A DNA stretch of 64,000 nucleotides from Sphingomonas_D zeicaulis (GCF_050433225.1 NZ_JBNPXQ010000014.1:1-64000), one strand, 5' to 3'; counted from the stretch's first letter, positions 18,190 through 26,453 are shown. A program made the numbers and translations. Notes: a model not told the origin generated them from the letters alone.

Positions 18190-18698
18190 GCGAGATCGAG
18201 GCCTGGCTCAGGGACAAGGTCCTGGGGTTCGCGCAGCTGTCGCGGGCCGAACTCGACGCGATCAACGGCTTCGCCTTCCTCTGGGGCCTGTTCGAAGGCC
18301 GAGTCTTCCCGAACGGCGCGGGGGCCACGGCGATCTGCGATGCCGTCCAGCGCTGGCACGATGAAGGGCTTCTGAATGCGGCCGAGTTCGAGGAGGAGAT
18401 CGGCTATTTCTGCGCGCGCTATTCGGAGAATGGCCAGCACAGCCCGCGCTTCAGCCGGCTCGAGCTGCGGCGCAACGACAAGCCAGAGCTGGTCGCGGCG
18501 GTGGTCGCCGGCGCTACGAACGACCCGGTCGAGCGGGTCTGCGCGATGCTGATCATCATCTATCGGTTTCGGAACAACCTTTTCCACGGCCTGAAGTGGC
18601 AATATCGTCTTGCGGGACAGCTCGACAATTTCCGAACGGCGAACGGAGTGCTGACCAAGTTGCTGCTTCGTCATGGCCGGCTGTCCGACGAGGCATGA
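18186..18698 (+). CDS. HEPN-like protein
   Basis: 170 residues, TTG start overlapping the preceding stop codon, with GGCGAGGA directly upstream. All-helical appearance; near the end, IYRFRNNLFHGLKWQYRL contains the R-N-x-x-F-H-G signature of Apea-like HEPN domains, which are often RNases or parts of toxin/defence complexes. It is the last gene of the rightward operon and the only one of the three with an intact frame. The partner proteins are damaged, so it may now be without function. Confidence 0.65.
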   Translation: MSEIEAWLRDKVLGFAQLSRAELDAINGFAFLWGLFEGRVFPNGAGATAICDAVQRWHDEGLLNAAEFEEEIGYFCARYSENGQHSPRFSRLELRRNDKPELVAAVVAGATNDPVERVCAMLIIIYRFRNNLFHGLKWQYRLAGQLDNFRTANGVLTKLLLRHGRLSDEA

Positions 18699-19132
18699 CG
18701 GGACGCGCGAGTATCCGCGAATAGCCACCATATGGTTTTTGGCAGGGGCATGTCGGCTTGGGCCTAGTAGGCTACCATTTCCGGACGGTCCGGATCCTCC
18801 CAATTACGGTCGCTCCCTCGCCGGCCGAAGCAGCATTAACGAACGGCAGCTTTCGGCGTCGTAGGCGGGCGGGCGGAACGACCAATTATAAGGCGCCTTT
18901 CTGACGATCCGCTTCGGAGCATTTCATCGGCGGCTTCTGTCAGGAGCAGACATTCGCGGTGGATGATCTGAACGACTGGCTCTGGTCGACAGGTGACGTC
19001 GGCTCGTGGGACTTTCTTGCCTGTCTTCTCGCGAGCGGCTCCGGCGCTTCATCGGCGTATGTGCCCTGTGCGCATACCCACTAAGCGCACCACCAAATGA
19101 CCCGCGGGGCGCAATCCCGCTTGCGCCAATGC
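18699..19132. other. Intergenic stretch, nothing recognised
   Basis: This stretch lies between the HEPN-like gene and the IS3-family element. No frame shows a domain or ribosome binding site. It may contain degraded island boundary. Confidence 0.35.
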
Positions 19133-19159
19133 TGAAGCGTCCCGGGTTTTCTGGAGGCT
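19133..19159 (+). repeat. Left inverted repeat of the IS3-family element
   Basis: 27 bases beginning TGAAGCGTCCCGGG, pairing with 20010-20036 with one mismatch. Confidence 0.85.
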
Positions 19160-19171
19160 ATGCAGTTTGAC

Positions 19172-19663
19172 TCATGCAGCCATATCGAGGGTTTCGATAG
19201 CGGCGTAGTAGTTTGCTTCAGCCTCGGCGGGTGGGATGTAGCCGAGCGGGCCGAAGAGGCGATGGTTATTATACCAATCGACCCAGCTGAGCGTTGCCAT
19301 TTCCACCGCAGATGCGCTCGGCCAGGACCGCTGGCGCCAGATGACCTCGGCCTTGTAAAGGCCATTGATTGTCTCGGCCATGCTACGCATCAGTCGCTCG
19401 ACCGTGCACTTGGCGACATGAAGGCCCTCGCGCCGCAACTGATGCCAGACCTTGCGCGAGCCGTAGAGTCCGAAGCTGGCCTCGTGAACGCGCCGGATCT
19501 GCTCGCACATGTCGTCATCCCGGCGCGCACGGGCGGAACGCTTCGCCGGATCGGCAAGGCGGGTCGCGTGTTCGTGATAGGAGGACGGGGCGATCGCCAG
19601 TTCGCGGCAGATCGGCTCGATACCCAGCTCCTCGCGATGGACGTCGATGAACGACATCATCAT
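19172..19663 (-). pseudogene. IS3-family transposase OrfB, DDE core deleted
   Basis: Begins with the usual HTH_21 region (REELGIEPICRELAIAPSSY, then YGSRKVWHQLRREG and CTVERLMR) and jumps directly to AETINGLYKAEVI, the segment around the last catalytic Glu, ending WVDWYNNHRLFGPLGYIPP. The ~130 residues with the two catalytic Asp are missing, and the frame is kept. It overlaps orfA by four bases (19660-19663); IS3 elements normally join the two by -1 frameshifting. Not able to catalyse transposition. Confidence 0.85.
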
Positions 19664-19983
19664 CTCTCGCGGCGGTCGAGCTCCGCCATCGCAAAATATG
19701 CCGACGCCTTGCGAAGGATCTCGTTGGCTCGACGGAGCTCCTTGACCTCGCGCTCCAGCAGCTTGAGCCGGGCCTTATCATCGACGCCCTGTGCCGCTGG
19801 TGCCGCCCGTCGGCCCGCCTCCGTGCGGCACCAGCGGCGCAGCGTCTCGGCCGTGCAGCCGATCTTCGAGGCAATCGAACTCATCGCCTCCCATTCCGAG
19901 CCGTAATCCGCACGGTGCTCGCCAACCATTCGAACCGCTCGATCACGGACCTCAGGCGAAAATCTGTTTCCCATCTTGCTCAT
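19660..19983 (-). CDS. IS3-family transposase OrfA
   Basis: 107 residues: an HTH_Tnp_1 domain (RFSPEVRDRAVRMVGEHRAD, then IASKIGCTAETLRRWCR) and a leucine-zipper-like C-terminus (LKLLEREVKELRRANEILRK) that mediates dimerisation with OrfB. AAGGAG precedes the ATG at 19983. Complete; it would bind the element ends and repress or assist transposition. Confidence 0.88.
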   Translation of the reverse strand: MSKMGNRFSPEVRDRAVRMVGEHRADYGSEWEAMSSIASKIGCTAETLRRWCRTEAGRRAAPAAQGVDDKARLKLLEREVKELRRANEILRKASAYFAMAELDRRER

Positions 19984-20009
19984 ACCGGATGCTCCTTCTC
20001 ACAGTTCGG

Positions 20010-20036
20010 AGCCTCCGGAAAACCCGGGACGCTTCA
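20010..20036 (-). repeat. Right inverted repeat of the IS3-family element
   Basis: 27 bases ending CCCGGGACGCTTCA; reverse complement of 19133-19159 with one mismatch. Confidence 0.85.
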
Positions 20037-20588
20037 CAGTAAGCCCTCGACGTGGACGTCATACCACGACACCGACAGCTTTGTGGAATGGGGTGCGAGC
20101 GGCCATGGCCCACCTGCTGAGCTATATGACCGCTTCGCGCCAAATCTCTGGCATAGCGGCACATTCAACAGGCGCCTGAACGCGAACTTCAATCACGGCT
20201 CCACGACACGGTGGCGCCGCCGCGCGCTTCCCGCGCAATGCACGGTGACATGGGTCATCGAGCGTTCACCAAGGCAGGTTGAGCGGCCACTCGCGAAAAG
20301 GCAGGCTCAGCTGTGCGATCAGGCGAGTTCGGCTGTCCTGCCTGATCGTGCGATAGCGGCCTCCCGGACTTGTCCACTCCTGGCGCTCATTCTGCCGAGA
20401 TCCAACGCACCAACACGCCGGCGGCTACTGCCAGCGACACACGAAGGGATCGATCCCGTACTTATGGTCTTCGATCTTAGCGATTGATTGGCGCTCGCCG
20501 CCTGGTCCGGTCGTTTGGACGATTGATACTGGACCGGCCTGCCGATCTGCCCAAGCCTGCGCTCGCAGAACAAGGAGAGACTGTCGAT
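20037..20588. other. Intergenic stretch, nothing recognised
   Basis: 550 bases between the IS element and the small secreted-protein gene. No frame with domain or ribosome binding site on either strand. The region presumably includes the promoter of the gene at 20589; AAGGAGAG at its end is that gene's ribosome binding site. Confidence 0.35.
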
Positions 20589-20930
20589 ATGTCGCGCTGG
20601 TATTGCTGCTTGGTTGCTGCATTTGGGATGTGGCATGCTGCGCCGGCTGGAGCGCAATATGCGCCCGTAGACACGGCACCAATGGGACAGCTCGCCACCG
20701 GGGTGATGGCAAACAAGCTGTCTGGCGACATCGCCAGCAAGAAGTCACGCTCCACCTCGGTGTCGAGCCGCTGCCTCGCCGATTCGGGACCTGGGCCGGA
20801 ACGGCGCGCGATGGAGGCGGAATATTCTAACGTGCTTCAGTCAGAAGGTCAGCAAAGGGCGGACGCGTGGCGGGCTGAACATGGGCGTCGTTACCGCGCC
20901 AAGCTTAAAGCCGAGGGCAAGTGCCGGTAA
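20589..20930 (+). CDS. Small exported protein of unknown function
   Basis: 113 residues from the ATG at 20589 with AAGGAGAG upstream. The first ~24 residues form a short signal peptide ending in APAGAQ (Ala-x-Ala-type cleavage site). The mature part is hydrophilic, rich in Arg/Ala/Glu, with two Cys. I do not recognise a family. A longer in-frame start at 20484 would bury the signal peptide and is unlikely. Confidence 0.5.
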   Translation: MSRWYCCLVAAFGMWHAAPAGAQYAPVDTAPMGQLATGVMANKLSGDIASKKSRSTSVSSRCLADSGPGPERRAMEAEYSNVLQSEGQQRADAWRAEHGRRYRAKLKAEGKCR

Positions 20931-21329
20931 AGATTTATATCGGACGTTGTCATTCACACGCCCCGAGGATCTGAACGAATTGCCAGTTGCAGAGTACGAG
21001 GCTGCCACATCGGATAAGGATCGTCGAATAGCCCAATCGCGTCGGAAGCAGCCGCTTTACCAGTCCACTTAGCGCCGAACCTCGTCGGCGCGGACCGAAG
21101 ACTGACGGCGCCTCGGAACTACCAGCAGCGTACGCTGCTCCGAGATCCTCCGGATCAGCTCGTCCCCTTTCAGACATTCGTTGACAACGCAGGGCAGGTT
21201 GCGGTGTGGGACGACCCCGTCGTTGATGCGCCGGGTGTAGAACGTTGGCGTCAATTCGCAGCGGATATCCAAGCGCTGGCACTTTGACGCTGGCGCTTCG
21301 TTGATGGCGCTCCACACATAGGAAAAATC
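20931..21329. other. Intergenic stretch upstream of DUF2383 gene
   Basis: About 400 bases. The frames here are shadows without motifs. It should hold the promoter for the DUF2383-transglutaminase pair; I searched it for the GGAAC-N16-CGTT extracytoplasmic sigma signature and found none. Confidence 0.35.
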
Positions 21330-21776
21330 ATGAGCAGCGACCACGATATCTCCGTCTTGAACGGACTGACGACCACGACCCTCGACAGCATGAAGGGCTA
21401 TGAGGACGCCGCCCGGGACGCAGAGAGCACCAAGTTCGCGTCCATGTTTGCCGATTTCGCCCGTGACCGTGCGCAGGTCGCAAGCGCCCTGCAGGCCGAG
21501 GTTACGCGCCTTGGTGGTGAGCCCGAGACCAGCAGCAGCCTCCTGGCAGCCGCGCATCGAACCCTTGTTGATCTGAAGCAGGCCTTCACGTCGAACGACG
21601 ACAAGGAGATCATCACAGAGGTCGAGCGCGGCGAGGATCATATCAAGACGAAATTCGAGCGCGCGCTCGAAGATCGCGACCTGTCGCCGGAGGCAGATGC
21701 AGTGATTCAAGAAGCCTATGGCTCGGTGCGCCAGGGGCACGACCAGATGAGCGCGCTGAAGCACAGCCTCACTTGA
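21330..21776 (+). CDS. DUF2383 / PA2169-family four-helix-bundle protein (copy 1)
   Basis: 148 residues, start MSSDHDISVLNGLTTTTLDS, matching DUF2383: a ferritin-like helical bundle with acidic/His positions (ERGEDHIKTKF, GHDQMSALKHSL at the end). Family members accompany stress genes; the exact role is unknown. It stands immediately before a transglutaminase gene. A paralogue with the same start and end signatures is at 54803, also close to a transglutaminase. Confidence 0.85.
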   Translation: MSSDHDISVLNGLTTTTLDSMKGYEDAARDAESTKFASMFADFARDRAQVASALQAEVTRLGGEPETSSSLLAAAHRTLVDLKQAFTSNDDKEIITEVERGEDHIKTKFERALEDRDLSPEADAVIQEAYGSVRQGHDQMSALKHSLT

Positions 21777-21857
21777 AGCCGAGCCGGGACCGATACCGCA
21801 ACGGCTCCGGGCCCGGCAGCAATTCAAGCGCGTTTCCTGGGGACCGGGGGGGGGCGA

Positions 21858-22721
21858 TTGCGACTGACGATCCACCATCAAACGATCTATCGCTACGTGC
21901 GACCTGTGACGTTGCAGCCGCACACCCTGATCGTGACGCCTCGGGACGGTGGTGACTTGACCACGCTTTCGCGGTCGCTCGTTTGCGAGCCCGCGGCAGA
22001 GGTCGCCTGGACCCTGGACGTGTTTGGCAACCTCATCGCAACCGCGATCTTCCATGCACCGACCTTGATGCTGTCAATCTCCAGCAGGGCGACCATCGAC
22101 CATCAGGCAGCGGAATGGCCAGTCGTCCCGATCAAGCCATCAGCCCATTCTTATCCCTTCACCTATTCGCTCGAAGACGTGATCGATCTTGGGGCGCTTG
22201 CGCAGCCCGATTGGCTCACGCCTGATGCCGAAAAAGTCGGCGCCTGGGCGCGCGGCTTCGTGATGGGTCTTCAGACCAACACTTTGTCGCTGCTCAAGGA
22301 TCTGAACGCCGGGATGCTGAGCGCGATTACCTACCGGGTTCGCGACGAGGAGGGAACGCAGACGCCTGCGCAGACCCTCAATCTCACCAGCGGTTCATGT
22401 CGCGATATTGCCGGGTTGTTCATCGAGGCAGCACGCCATCTCGGCTTCGGCGCGCGCGCGGTGTCCGGCTACCTGTTCGACGAGGAGCAATCAGAAGATG
22501 ATCCCGGCTCCACGCACGCTTGGGCGGAGATCTACCTACCGGGCGCCGGCTGGATCGCGTTCGATCCTACGCACGCTCGGGTTGGCGGTGCCCAGTTGAT
22601 CCCGGTCGCCGTGGCCCGGCTCAACCGCCAAATCATGCCGGTTAGCGGCGGATATGTCGGAAACCTCGAGGATTTCGAGCAGATGGAGGTCTCTGTAGCC
22701 GTCAAGCGGGCGCCGGAGTGA
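21858..22721 (+). CDS. Transglutaminase-like cysteine protease family protein (copy 1)
   Basis: 287 residues: an N-terminal beta domain (bacterial transglutaminase-like N-terminal region, IHHQTIYRYVRPVTLQPHTL) and a transglutaminase core with the full triad Cys181 (SGSCRD), His220 (STHAWAE) and Asp236 (AFDPTH). No signal peptide. It uses a TTG start with a G-rich stretch upstream; no ATG in frame is nearer to the family start. Likely acts on peptide or amide bonds in the cytoplasm; substrate unknown. The gene follows DUF2383 by 81 bases; a paralogue lies at 52657. Confidence 0.88.
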   Translation: MRLTIHHQTIYRYVRPVTLQPHTLIVTPRDGGDLTTLSRSLVCEPAAEVAWTLDVFGNLIATAIFHAPTLMLSISSRATIDHQAAEWPVVPIKPSAHSYPFTYSLEDVIDLGALAQPDWLTPDAEKVGAWARGFVMGLQTNTLSLLKDLNAGMLSAITYRVRDEEGTQTPAQTLNLTSGSCRDIAGLFIEAARHLGFGARAVSGYLFDEEQSEDDPGSTHAWAEIYLPGAGWIAFDPTHARVGGAQLIPVAVARLNRQIMPVSGGYVGNLEDFEQMEVSVAVKRAPE

Positions 22722-22770
22722 GAAGGCAAGGATCCGATGTCCGAGTCCGCCCGCCGAAGACCTCCCCGCT

Positions 22771-22935
22771 TCACCGTGGTTGATGAAGCTCTGGTTCGCC
22801 CTCGATCTCTAAAATCTCCGAGGAATAGCGTTCCGCGAGTTTCCGAAGGGCCTCCGCCGTTTGCGCATCAACAATTGCAGCGGCGAGCCTGTGGCAGCGT
22901 GAGACCTGCGCCCTTAGATGATCGATCCGACTCAT
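22771..22935 (-). CDS. Small conserved-type hypothetical protein (54 aa)
   Basis: 54 codons: begins MSRIDHLRAQVSRCHRLAAA and has AEALRKLAERYSSEILEIEG, a short two-helix pattern seen in tiny orphan proteins of sphingomonads. There is no clear ribosome binding site. It is the first of three such ORFs in the same direction over 800 bases (22771, 23070, 23404). Confidence 0.5.
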   Translation of the reverse strand: MSRIDHLRAQVSRCHRLAAAIVDAQTAEALRKLAERYSSEILEIEGEPELHQPR

Positions 22936-23069
22936 ATGGGCGGGCATCGGTCGTCACGAGAAAGAACGCACCCAAATATGTTGGGCTTTGCGGTCGCGTA
23001 TCGGCTCAGCCTGTATCCCGCCGACTGGCGACACGAAACGGAAGCGCGGGGTTGTCGAGGCAACGCGAC

Positions 23070-23261
23070 TCAGGCCGACCGGATCTGATCCTTGTCCCGC
23101 CGTCTGAGGTGCTCAGCGGCTGTAAAAAGATCGATAGCGTCGCGAATTGAAGCCTGGTTCGGTTTGAATCCGTTATCGCGGCTATCGGCGAAATTGCCGA
23201 GAATATCTGCGGCCAAGCCGTCAAGGTAGTCGGCCAGATCGGTAAAATTGCGACCGCTCAT
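23070..23261 (-). CDS. Small hypothetical protein (63 aa)
   Basis: Starts at the ATG at 23261, with GGAGA six bases upstream; a longer frame to 23414 has no such site. The product (MSGRNFTDLADYLDGLAADI...) is acidic in the first half and basic at the end (HLRRRDKD), probably helical. No family recognised. Confidence 0.55.
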   Translation of the reverse strand: MSGRNFTDLADYLDGLAADILGNFADSRDNGFKPNQASIRDAIDLFTAAEHLRRRDKDQIRSA

Positions 23262-23403
23262 TGCGCGTCTCCAACAAAGAATATGTAGTGGGGGCGCACT
23301 CCCCCCAGTCGATATTAGGTCGCGCGCTCGGTCGCCAGATTGGGAGGATATACGAGCGCTTTCACATCCCGATTCTTGTTGGCAGCCGGCGGATTGGACC
23401 GGC

Positions 23404-23577
23404 TCAATCTGCAAGTGACAGTTCGTGGGCGCCGGAGGCGATGCGCATGGTGCCGATACGAGATTCGTAGGCCTTAGCCATCGCGTTGTGAGATGCTCGG
23501 CTGCATGCGTCCGGCGCCGCCTGCGCCATCATCAGCGATACCTGCTGGCGGTGATATAGATAATTCAGATCGTCCAT
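23404..23577 (-). CDS. Small hypothetical protein (57 aa)
   Basis: 57 codons with GAGGGA eight bases before the ATG at 23577. The sequence MDDLNYLYHRQQVSLMMAQA then AMAKAYESRI resembles tiny orphan regulators/adaptors that are common near stress genes in sphingomonads. The function is unknown. Confidence 0.55.
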   Translation of the reverse strand: MDDLNYLYHRQQVSLMMAQAAPDACSRASHNAMAKAYESRIGTMRIASGAHELSLAD

Positions 23578-23845
23578 CAGACGCTCCCTCTTGGAGCGAG
23601 CAAGAGCAAAAACGATTCTCTCAACCGGACGCAGCTCGGGTTTGGCCGCCGGTAAGCGTTGTTAGCACAGGACGACCAAACTCCCGCACGAAAAAGTGGC
23701 GCGCCTTTGCAATCGGTTTGCAGAACGATGTCCGCTTCGCGCCAACTTCGGCCCAGCCGGCGCTGGACGCCAACGCCCGAAAACGGCCGGCCCGAATTTC
23801 TACTCAGACGGCTCGGGCCTGTTGGTTCATAGGCGTTGGCGGTGG

Positions 23846-24550
23846 TCACTCGGATGATTGCGCACCGCTGCGGATTCCTAGGTCGGAGTCCTTCTCTGCC
23901 AGAAGCTCGACCATAATGTAGAACGCTTGGCTTGTCAGCTGAACATGTACCTCGCCGTTAAGTTCTTCCGGTATATAGCCTTCAATTAACTTCTCCTGTC
24001 GAAGTGCGTGCAACCAGCGCCACAAAACGCTCTGAGGCCTTGCGACCGCCCGCTCTAACCATTTGAAGTCGCATATGCGACCTTCCACTTCTGCGGCATA
24101 CGTCGCCAGCAGGATGGACAGAGGCTCGCCCGAGCCCATCTCGCGGCCGAGAAGTCGTCGGGCTTGTTCCTGTATCTGGAGGAAGCTTTTCGCCACAAGC
24201 CAACCAGACTCGCCATTATCGCGACTGATCTTCGGCGATCGAACTTCCACGGTCGCGATCAGCCGCGACGGGGAAAAACCTTCACGGAGGATGCTCACGT
24301 GGTTGGTCACCCAAACCACGCTGCCGTTATCTCGCTGATATCGCTTCGTTATCGAGAACGGCGCCCCACCGGCTCGGAGCAGATCAAGCCACCGCGTGTT
24401 GGTCGATCGATCATCGGCATGCGTCAGTTCAAGGACGTTCCGCCGCTTCAACACAGACGCGGTCAGGCCCAAAATACTCTCAAAATGTCCATCAACCTCA
24501 AGTATGTTCATCTCGAAGTCCGAGACACACAATCCGACGTTAAAGGACAC
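23846..24550 (-). CDS. PAS-domain / winged-helix regulator
   Basis: 234 residues. An N-terminal PAS domain (residues ~5-110: LCVSDFEMNILEVDGHFESI, NGSVVWVTNHV) is followed by a C-terminal winged-helix region (RPQSVLWRWLHALRQEKLIE, then QLTSQAFYIMVELL) like MarR-type readers. No kinase domain. Such one-component sensors bind a small ligand or redox cofactor and change DNA binding. Neighbours are small stress ORFs and the LOV kinase pair. The frame is intact. Confidence 0.72.
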   Translation of the reverse strand: MSFNVGLCVSDFEMNILEVDGHFESILGLTASVLKRRNVLELTHADDRSTNTRWLDLLRAGGAPFSITKRYQRDNGSVVWVTNHVSILREGFSPSRLIATVEVRSPKISRDNGESGWLVAKSFLQIQEQARRLLGREMGSGEPLSILLATYAAEVEGRICDFKWLERAVARPQSVLWRWLHALRQEKLIEGYIPEELNGEVHVQLTSQAFYIMVELLAEKDSDLGIRSGAQSSE

Positions 24551-24903
24551 GCATTCCTCGCAAGCGCTTCTGCCTACGTTGCCAATCTCGCAGATTTTTG
24601 ATTCGGCGCAAGTGCTTCGAGATCGCCGAGAGCTTCGGCAACACCTCCGGGTCGTCCGCTTTGCGTGAATCTACGACAGGGCAGCGCATCTCCAGCGACG
24701 CGAAAGCGGACCTCGATCCCGGCTCGACAGCGCCTGCAGCGGCGCCGCATGCTTTCCCCGGATCAACTATTCGGATCATTGTCGCGGATTCGACCTTAGC
24801 GGCCGTGTTGCTTAGACTTACCGACTGACCGGTCTCGTCAGGAGACGACATTCGGCGTTGGCCAAAAGACGTTCAGGCTTGATCGTCAAGTAAACCGCAG
24901 CCG
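24551..24903. other. Intergenic region with one weak ORF candidate
   Basis: A leftward frame from 24851 to 24540 (103 codons, start MSSPDETGQSVSLSNTAAKV) covers most of this stretch, but it lacks a ribosome binding site and overlaps the start of the PAS gene; I give it little weight. Nothing else seen. Confidence 0.3.
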
Positions 24904-25353
24904 TCAGCTCCACGTCGCCGCGAAGGCTGGCGACGCGAGGAAACTCGCCGGTTGCGGCGAGACAGGCGGCGGGTCGCACACGCCTTCCTCGATATAGCGC
25001 ATCGCGGCCATCAGCCCGTTACGTGAGAAAGGCTTGGGGATGACCCCGTGCGCGCCGGCGAAGTCCTCAGGAATTTTCGAGGGGTTGGCGGTCACGAACA
25101 CGATGAAGGTGCCGTGCCAGCGCTGCTGGATGAGCTTCGACACATCGAGGCCGCTGGTGCCGCGCGCGAGCTGGATATCGACGAAGGCGAGATCGAACCG
25201 GCAATCGTCGGGCAGATCGGCGACATCGTGTAGCGAGGCCGCTTCAGCGACGACGCAATGCCCGGCATCCTCGATCATGCTCTCGAGGTCCATCGCGAGC
25301 AGGGCCTCATCCTCGACGATCAGGATGGAGAGCGGCGTGGAGGGACGGGTCAT
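24904..25353 (-). CDS. Response regulator (receiver domain) paired with the LOV kinase
   Basis: 149 residues: receiver domain with acidic pair in IVEDEA, phospho-acceptor Asp59 (FVDIQLARG), Thr in FVTAN and Lys107 in IPKPFS; a ~30-residue Pro/Ser-rich tail replaces an output domain. It overlaps the kinase gene upstream by four bases (ATGA), so it is its translationally coupled partner. A single-domain regulator of this kind usually relays phosphate to another protein. Confidence 0.88.
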   Translation of the reverse strand: MTRPSTPLSILIVEDEALLAMDLESMIEDAGHCVVAEAASLHDVADLPDDCRFDLAFVDIQLARGTSGLDVSKLIQQRWHGTFIVFVTANPSKIPEDFAGAHGVIPKPFSRNGLMAAMRYIEEGVCDPPPVSPQPASFLASPAFAATWS

Positions 25354-26453
25354 GCGCCCACCGTATCGAGCAGGATGTCGACCCGGGTGCCCTCGCCGCT
25401 GCTGGTCCAGGATACGGTCGCGCCTGCCTGTCTGGAGAGGCGGTTGATGAGCGTGGTGCCGAGACCGCCCTCGGGCGGCTTGTCACCGGCGAAGCCCGGC
25501 CCGTCATCGGCGATGGTCAGCCGCGCGGTCGTGCCGTCGCGGTGGGCCGCGACCCTCAGCGTGCCGCCGCGCCCATCGGAATAAGCATGCTTGATTGCAT
25601 TGGTCAGCACTTCGTTGAGCACGAGCCCCAATGCCGATGCCATGCTAGCCGGAACTTCGATCCGCTCGACCGAGACGTCGGTCTCGATGTCGTTGCGCCC
25701 ACTCGAGCCGACGACGTCGGCGACAAGGTTCTGGCAGAAGGCGCCAATGTCGAACCGCTGGACATCCTCGCTCTGGTAGAGCCGGCGATGGACGGTTGCG
25801 AGTGCGTCGACGCGCTCGAGCATCGCCTCGAGTTTTGCGGTCACGGCAGGGTCGGCGATGGTGCGCGCCTGCAAACGCAGCAGCGAGCCGATCATGGTGA
25901 GATTGTTTTTCACGCGGTGATCGACCTCGTGCAGCAGCAAGGTCTTCTCCTTGAGCGCGGCGGTCAGATCGGCTGTGCGCTTCTCGACCTCGCGCTCGAC
26001 GATCGCCTTTTGCTCGGCGATCGCGCGCTGCGCCTCGATGCGGTCGGTGACATCGAGCTGCGAGGCGAAATAGAACTGAATGTCGCCGGCGGCGTTGCGG
26101 ACCGGGCTCAGATAAAGCGCGTTCCAGAAGGTGCTGCCGTCCTTGCGATAGTTCAGAAGATCGACATCGATCGGCTTGCCAGCCACGATCGCCTCATGGA
26201 TGCGCCGCACCGCGTCGCGATCGGTGTTGGGGCCTTGGAGGAACCGGCAGTTGCGCCCTACGATCTCGTCGCGGTCATAGCCGGTGAGCTTCTGGAACGC
26301 CTCGTTGCAGAAGACGATCGGATTGTCGGGCTTGGCGGGGTCGGTGATGACCATCGGCATGCGCGTAGCGCGCACGGCGGCGGCGAAGGGATCGCCGGGT
26401 CCGCTCTCATGGCTCACATCGTCAGTCAGGTGCCAATTGTCGCGCTGGTCCAC
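25350..26453 (-). CDS. LOV-domain HWE/HisKA_2 histidine kinase
   Basis: 367 residues. The LOV domain (residues ~22-140) has the canonical photoactive motif GRNCRFLQG with the flavin-adduct Cys69 and flavin-contact Asn/Gln positions (NYRKDGSTFWN; FYFASQLDVT). A coiled linker precedes a HisKA_2 region with HEVDHRVKNNLTMI (His179) and an HATPase domain (NEVLTNAIKHAYSD, DDGPGF, GLGTTLI). This combination is a blue-light-sensing kinase, as described in Brucella and Erythrobacter. No membrane segment. The downstream response regulator is translationally coupled. Confidence 0.93.
   Translation of the reverse strand: MDQRDNWHLTDDVSHESGPGDPFAAAVRATRMPMVITDPAKPDNPIVFCNEAFQKLTGYDRDEIVGRNCRFLQGPNTDRDAVRRIHEAIVAGKPIDVDLLNYRKDGSTFWNALYLSPVRNAAGDIQFYFASQLDVTDRIEAQRAIAEQKAIVEREVEKRTADLTAALKEKTLLLHEVDHRVKNNLTMIGSLLRLQARTIADPAVTAKLEAMLERVDALATVHRRLYQSEDVQRFDIGAFCQNLVADVVGSSGRNDIETDVSVERIEVPASMASALGLVLNEVLTNAIKHAYSDGRGGTLRVAAHRDGTTARLTIADDGPGFAGDKPPEGGLGTTLINRLSRQAGATVSWTSSGEGTRVDILLDTVGA

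Larger units (their letters stand above)
19133..20036 (-). mobile_element. IS3-family element with an internal deletion
   Basis: 904-bp element bounded by 27-bp inverted repeats (19133-19159 and 20010-20036; 26 of 27 positions pair; ends TGAAGCGT...ACGCTTCA). It carries orfA complete and an orfB in which the catalytic core is removed in frame. A full copy of this type is about 1.3 kb, so roughly 400 bp are missing. No direct target repeat is visible (flanks end ATGC and begin CAG). It could move only if another copy supplies transposase. Confidence 0.85.

Noticed and set aside
21069..22055. Leftward 328-codon frame
   Set aside because: Antisense to the DUF2383 and transglutaminase genes.
23577..23849. 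Leftward 90-codon frame
   Set aside because: No ribosome binding site or motif; it merely bridges two better candidates.
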